Below, piece by piece: positions 60,689 through 64,000 of a stretch of 64,000 nucleotides of DNA. Each line of letters starts with the position of its first letter. Position 1 is the first letter of the stretch. The notes beneath the pieces were generated by a model. That model made no database searches. It worked only from the letters and a program-made list of their open reading frames with translations, and had not been told where the DNA came from. This DNA comes from Klebsiella pneumoniae (lineage in GTDB: Bacteria; Myxococcota_A; UBA796; SXON01), in assembly GCA_945862325.1 (NCBI GenBank), contig CAMAXZ010000005.1, forward strand, positions 1-64,000, written 5' to 3'. Both the position numbers and the translations under genes were made by a program.

Positions 60689-62164
60689 TTGAACGCGCCG
60701 GAGCAGTTCGGGTCCTACCAGCTCCTCGAGAAGATCGCGACGGGCGGCATGGCGGAGGTGTTCCGGGCCCGCGCGCTCGGGGCCATGGGCTTCGAAAAGA
60801 TCCTCGTGATCAAGCGCATCCTCGACACCCTCGCGCGCGACGAGGAATTCCAGGAGCTCTTCAAGGGCGAGGCGCGCATCGCGGCCATGCTCGCGCACGT
60901 CAACATCGTGCAGGTGTTCGAGCTGGGGCAGGAGGGCGACCACCTCTACATCGCGATGGAGTACGTGCACGGCATCGATCTGGCGCGGCTGGTGACCCGG
61001 GCGCGGGCGGTCGGCGAGTTCCCGATCCCGCTCGCGCTGTTCGTCACCGCGGAGGTCCTCAAGGCGCTTCAGTTCGCGCATGCCTCGGCGGACGGCGAAG
61101 GCCGGGCCCTCGACATCGTCCACTGCGACATCTCTCCGCAGAACGTCCTGATCAGCTTCTCCGGCGAGGTGAAGATCACCGACTTCGGGATCTCGCGCGC
61201 CGCGATCCAGAAGGGCGGGCAGGACGTGATCCGCGGGAAGTACGCGTACATGAGCCCCGAGCAGGTCGACGGCCGTTCGCTCGACGGGCGAAGCGACCTC
61301 TTCTCTCTCGGCATCGTCCTCTTCGAGCTGCTCACGGGGCGTCGCTTGTTCAAGGCGAAGAGCCGCGACGAGACCCTCGCCCGCGTGCGCCGCGCCGAGG
61401 TCCCGAGCCCACGCGCTTACCGTCCCGAGATCAGCGAGGATCTCGAAGCGTTCCTCCTGCGCACGCTGTCGCGCTACCGTGACGACCGCTGGGCCGACGC
61501 CACCGAGATGATGGAGGCGCTGAGCACGCTCATCGTGCGGGAGGGCCACCGGGCGACGAACAACGACGTGGCCGTGTACCTGCGCGACGTCATCGACGCG
61601 AGCAACGCGGCGCAGGGCACCGCCCCCGTCCCGGCGCGTCCGGCGCGCGCCACGCGGGCCGCCACTCCCACCCAGGTCGTCGTCGTCGCCCTCGAGGCGA
61701 CGCCCCCGCCGCGCAGCATCGCCGCGCCGCGGGTGGCCCTCGCCGTGCTGGAGCAGGAGTGGGCCGGCATCCTGGACGCCAGCCACGCCGAGGTCTGGGA
61801 GAGGGGGGAGGGGACCCTGCTCGTCGTGTGGCCGGCGACGCGAGGCTTCAAAGAGGCGCTCGAGCGCGGTGTCCGTACGACGATCGAGCTCCAGAGGGCG
61901 ACCTCCCGCGCCGGCTGGCGCCTCAGCGTGGGGGTCGCGCCCGGCGTCGTGCGCCTGCACGGGGACACGAACCGCCCCGCCGATGGCTGGGAGCTGGCGG
62001 GTCCGTTCTACCTCGCGCGGTGGATGATGAACCTCTCGGCACATCGTGGCCGCACGCTGCTGACCGAGGTCGCGGCACGTCAAGTCGAGGACGGCACGAC
62101 GCTGCTCGGCCGCATCCCCATTCAGGGGCGCAAGTTCATCAACGTCTACGAGCTGGGCGGCTGA
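60689..62164 (+). CDS. Ser/Thr kinase fused to a degenerate cyclase-like domain
   Basis: This is a 491-residue cytosolic protein, TTG start at 60689 with GGAG close by. Kinase domain (about 8-285): Gly loop ATGGMAEVF (17-25), Lys42, HCDISPQN (135-142) and DFG (155-157), then a YMSPEQ activation segment. The usual HRD Arg is Cys136, so it is a non-RD kinase. An Ala/Pro linker follows. Residues about 345-491 resemble a class III nucleotide cyclase fold, with LLVVWPATRGFKEAL, SVGVAPGVV and GPFYLARWM. The two metal-binding Asp and the purine-binding residues are not evident. It is probably a regulatory rather than cyclase domain. Confidence 0.87.
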   Translation: MNAPEQFGSYQLLEKIATGGMAEVFRARALGAMGFEKILVIKRILDTLARDEEFQELFKGEARIAAMLAHVNIVQVFELGQEGDHLYIAMEYVHGIDLARLVTRARAVGEFPIPLALFVTAEVLKALQFAHASADGEGRALDIVHCDISPQNVLISFSGEVKITDFGISRAAIQKGGQDVIRGKYAYMSPEQVDGRSLDGRSDLFSLGIVLFELLTGRRLFKAKSRDETLARVRRAEVPSPRAYRPEISEDLEAFLLRTLSRYRDDRWADATEMMEALSTLIVREGHRATNNDVAVYLRDVIDASNAAQGTAPVPARPARATRAATPTQVVVVALEATPPPRSIAAPRVALAVLEQEWAGILDASHAEVWERGEGTLLVVWPATRGFKEALERGVRTTIELQRATSRAGWRLSVGVAPGVVRLHGDTNRPADGWELAGPFYLARWMMNLSAHRGRTLLTEVAARQVEDGTTLLGRIPIQGRKFINVYELGG

Positions 62165-62174
62165 GCGACAGTCG

Positions 62175-62528
62175 TCACCGGCGCGCGGCCACCGTCACCG
62201 GCACTGACACGCGTCGCGTGCCCGCCTGGCCCCAGATCTCCCCGTCTCCGGGCTCGACGAAGGTCGCGAAGTTTTCGTCAAAGCTCGCGAGCGTGGCTGG
62301 TACGGAGAAGAACCGAAGGGTGCCCGTCAGCACGGCGCCGTCGCAACGAAGGATCAAGCCCCAGGTGTCGCCCACGATGGGCGTTTCGGGGCCATCCACG
62401 CGGAGCTCGAGATCCGAGCACGCGTGCCCCTCTTCGGCGTCCGTATCGGAGTCGTCCTCCGCCCCGGTGTCCGAGTCGGACGCCGGGGCGGAAGGGGGCA
62501 TACACGCGAGCGCGGCGATGAGGAGCAT
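62175..62528 (-). CDS. Small lipoprotein with acidic linker
   Basis: This is a 117-residue lipoprotein. The signal is very short: Cys9 follows LIAALA. An Asp/Ser/Thr/Glu linker (about 16-34) leads to a compact beta-rich domain of about 75 residues with two Cys. The linker is of the same type as in the two other lipoproteins at 3.6-4.3 and 20.5-21.3 kb. TAGCGT lies eight bases before the ATG and could be a -10 element. No domain family is recognised. Confidence 0.78.
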   Translation of the reverse strand: MLLIAALACMPPSAPASDSDTGAEDDSDTDAEEGHACSDLELRVDGPETPIVGDTWGLILRCDGAVLTGTLRFFSVPATLASFDENFATFVEPGDGEIWGQAGTRRVSVPVTVAARR

Positions 62529-62544
62529 GCGCCGCTACGCTAAC

Positions 62545-62994
62545 TCAGGCGGTCGGGGTCGCCGACGGCGCGCCACGGCGGGTGCGCCGCCGCCGCCGCG
62601 CCACGCGCTTCGGGGCCTGCACCCCTTCGACGTTGCGACGCCACCACTGGGCCGCGCCCTCGGGGGTCTTGATGCCGAAGATTTCGGCGATCGTCGCCCA
62701 GTCTTTGCCTTCCGCGAGGGCCTTCCGACCCTGTTCGACCCGCTCCTCGCGCCAGGAGCGTCGGGTGACGCGGCGCTCCTCACGCTCCTTCTCGCGGGAC
62801 TGCGACGCGGGCTTGCGCATCAGCGGGTAGCTGATGCCGAGCTTCTTCGCGTGGCGGCGCGCCTTCGCCCGCAGCGCGTCGCTCGACAGGCCCACCTTGT
62901 CCGCGAGCTTGCGGAGCTGGCGCTCCCGCTTGCGCGGCGAGTCGCCGCGGCCCGCCATCTTGTTCAGGAGATTGAACATTTCTTCACCGGTCAT
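62545..62994 (-). CDS. Basic helical protein, possible nucleic-acid binding
   Basis: This is a 149-residue protein. I chose ATG 62994 because GGAG lies about ten bases upstream; a TTG at 63009 would add five residues. It has a Lys/Arg-rich helical core (about 20-90), a KDWATIAEIFGIKT block that looks like a helix-turn-helix, and a poly-Arg tail (about 130-140). No signal or membrane segment is present. A nucleoid- or RNA-binding role is plausible. Its unusually long upstream spacer (about 180 bases) contains several inverted repeats. Confidence 0.7.
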   Translation of the reverse strand: MTGEEMFNLLNKMAGRGDSPRKRERQLRKLADKVGLSSDALRAKARRHAKKLGISYPLMRKPASQSREKEREERRVTRRSWREERVEQGRKALAEGKDWATIAEIFGIKTPEGAAQWWRRNVEGVQAPKRVARRRRRTRRGAPSATPTA

Positions 62995-63185
62995 CTGCGC
63001 GTTCTCCAATCTTTGGACTACTTTGCGGCCTCCCCGTCAGGCCGCTCGGGTCGGACGGTTGGCTTCCTGCCAGGCGACAGGCCAGCGAGGATGACCGCTG
63101 TCGGTCGCGTCGCATCCCCTGCGGGCGCAAACATAGCTTGCACCGTTCAGAAACGCCAGAGCATCCGCACACCGCGAAGCACTTT
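62995..63185. promoter_or_regulatory. Hairpin-rich intergenic region upstream of the basic protein gene
   Basis: This is the longest gene-free stretch in the window. It holds a perfect 7-bp stem (63025-63031 with 63039-63045, arms GCGGCCT/AGGCCGC, seven-base loop), a 5-bp stem at 63093-63106 (GACCG/CGGTC) and less GC-rich DNA near 63130-63175. It may hold a promoter, an attenuator or a small RNA. No T-run follows the stems. Confidence 0.45.
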
Positions 63186-64000
63186 TCACTCCCAAGTCAA
63201 ACGGTTGCCCGCGATCTTGAACGACGTCGCTCCCGCGACGATCGAGTGACGACCGGGGGCCACACGCCGACCGTTGATCTCGACGTCCGAACGGCGGACC
63301 TCGGCGTCCACCCGTGTGGCGGTGAGCGTGCGTCCCGCGCGGATCACGATGTCGCCCTGCGGGGCGGGCACGACCACGACCTCGCCGTCCGCTCCGACGG
63401 AAAAGCCGACTTCCCTCCTGGAGCCGACCTCGAGGATGCGCCGCGCTTGACCCGCGCCGCGCCACACGAAGGTGCCGGTGAGCGTCAACGGCGCCACGCG
63501 CTCACGCGTCAGGACCGCCAGACCGCAAACGGCAATCAGGGCGACCAACACCCCAACAGTGAACACCGGCACCGACGGGCCCCACCGTTGCGCGACCGAA
63601 GTCGTCACGGTGCTCGTCAAGCCGCGCCGCGCCCCGTCGAGGTTCGCCTCGGCGAGCGGCCCGCCGGGAACCAGGGTCGCGTCCGCGGTCACGGTCACCG
63701 TCACCGGCACCTGCCCGGAGCGCGGCACGAGGGAGAAGGGGGCGGGCGGCAGCGCGAGCGTCGCGTCGAGCTCCGCGGACGGCGAGAGGAGGATCGGCAC
63801 GGTGGCGGCGGACGTGGCGCCTGTGAGCTCGATGCGATCCAGGCGGAGGCCGAGGGTGCGCGTGGTCGTGGTGAGGCGCAGGCGTGCGCGCGCCGGGTCT
63901 TCGTCGCCCGGCGTCACTTGGACGGAGAACGACCCGGTCCGCGCCTCGTAGCGAAGCGCGGGCAGCGACCGTGCCACATCCAACTGTTCAGACTGTGTGG
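63186..64000 (-). CDS. Membrane protein with C-terminal FHA-like domain, 5'-truncated
   Basis: The frame is open to the right edge of the window; a TTG at 63983 is not convincing as the start because the frame continues upstream. The visible 271 residues begin in strand-rich sequence with blocks like RLRLTTTTRTLGLRLDRIEL, as in the last part of a VWA-associated or CARDB-like region. One membrane helix follows (about 140-160 of the visible part). The final 100 residues form a beta-sandwich with repeated V-x-I-x-x-R/GR blocks, similar to an FHA or other forkhead-like fold. It ends in W-E. The missing N-terminus could hold a VWA domain. Confidence 0.65.
   Translation of the reverse strand, partial: TQSEQLDVARSLPALRYEARTGSFSVQVTPGDEDPARARLRLTTTTRTLGLRLDRIELTGATSAATVPILLSPSAELDATLALPPAPFSLVPRSGQVPVTVTVTADATLVPGGPLAEANLDGARRGLTSTVTTSVAQRWGPSVPVFTVGVLVALIAVCGLAVLTRERVAPLTLTGTFVWRGAGQARRILEVGSRREVGFSVGADGEVVVVPAPQGDIVIRAGRTLTATRVDAEVRRSDVEINGRRVAPGRHSIVAGATSFKIAGNRLTWE

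Overview
The window is about 64 kb of very GC-rich, almost gapless bacterial DNA. No rRNA, tRNA, insertion sequence, prophage or CRISPR array was found, and no gene-free stretch is longer than about 180 bases. Gene content points to an uncultured Myxococcota (old Deltaproteobacteria) chromosome. The evidence is Asp/Ser/Thr-rich lipoprotein linkers, Ser/Thr kinases fused to AAA/TPR or cyclase-like domains, FIST plus GGDEF/EAL signalling, sensorless histidine kinases, and many short lipoproteins. GTG and TTG starts and 4-base stop/start overlaps are common. This is inference from content; no marker-gene phylogeny was possible.

Layout. 0-0.7 kb: end of an unknown gene. 0.7-8.8 kb: an acyl-CoA style catabolic island (alpha/beta hydrolase, SDR, Rid protein, crotonase-fold protein, acyl-CoA dehydrogenase, benzoate-CoA-ligase-type synthetase, creatininase-like amidohydrolase). 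An SGNH hydrolase and an exported intradiol-dioxygenase-like lipoprotein interrupt it. 8.9-12.4 kb: a FIST sensor and a PAS-GGDEF-EAL c-di-GMP protein. 12.5-16.8 kb: carAB. 16.8-24.2 kb: envelope and secreted proteins, including a lysozyme-like protein, a GspC-like PDZ protein, a PPP phosphatase, an OB-fold lipoprotein with a long Ser-Asp/Thr-Asp tract, and a beta-propeller/vanadium-haloperoxidase lipoprotein. 24.2-28.6 kb: Uup-type ABC-F protein, then MBL hydrolase, TPR/pseudo-zincin and a sigma-like membrane protein. 28.7-30.7 kb: PPTase, cobU, cobS. 30.8-34 kb: exported proteins around a [3Fe-4S] ferredoxin, a pseudoreceiver, mutM and a small membrane protein. 34-44.2 kb: a PknK-like kinase and a complete ccmABCDEFGHI cytochrome c maturation operon. 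44.2-48.3 kb: trmL, manC-type guanylyltransferase, a sugar-nucleotide epimerase/reductase and lipoproteins. 48.3-59.4 kb: a seven-gene operon with three histidine kinases, FecR, an outer-membrane protein and a giant Ig-repeat lipoprotein. 59.4-64 kb: fxsA, mazG, a kinase/cyclase-like fusion, a lipoprotein, a basic protein and the 3' end of a membrane protein.

How the genes may work together. The ccm block should suffice for System I cytochrome c maturation. The best candidate for an undescribed system is the 48.3-59.4 kb operon. It combines a REC-kinase, a membrane kinase whose ATP-binding domain looks dead, and a sensorless kinase with an intact one. These are coupled to FecR, a probable beta-barrel and a 1169-residue surface lipoprotein, and no DNA-binding response regulator is present. 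The haloperoxidase lipoprotein, and the catabolic island whose crotonase and Rid members have lost canonical catalytic residues, are the next most interesting.
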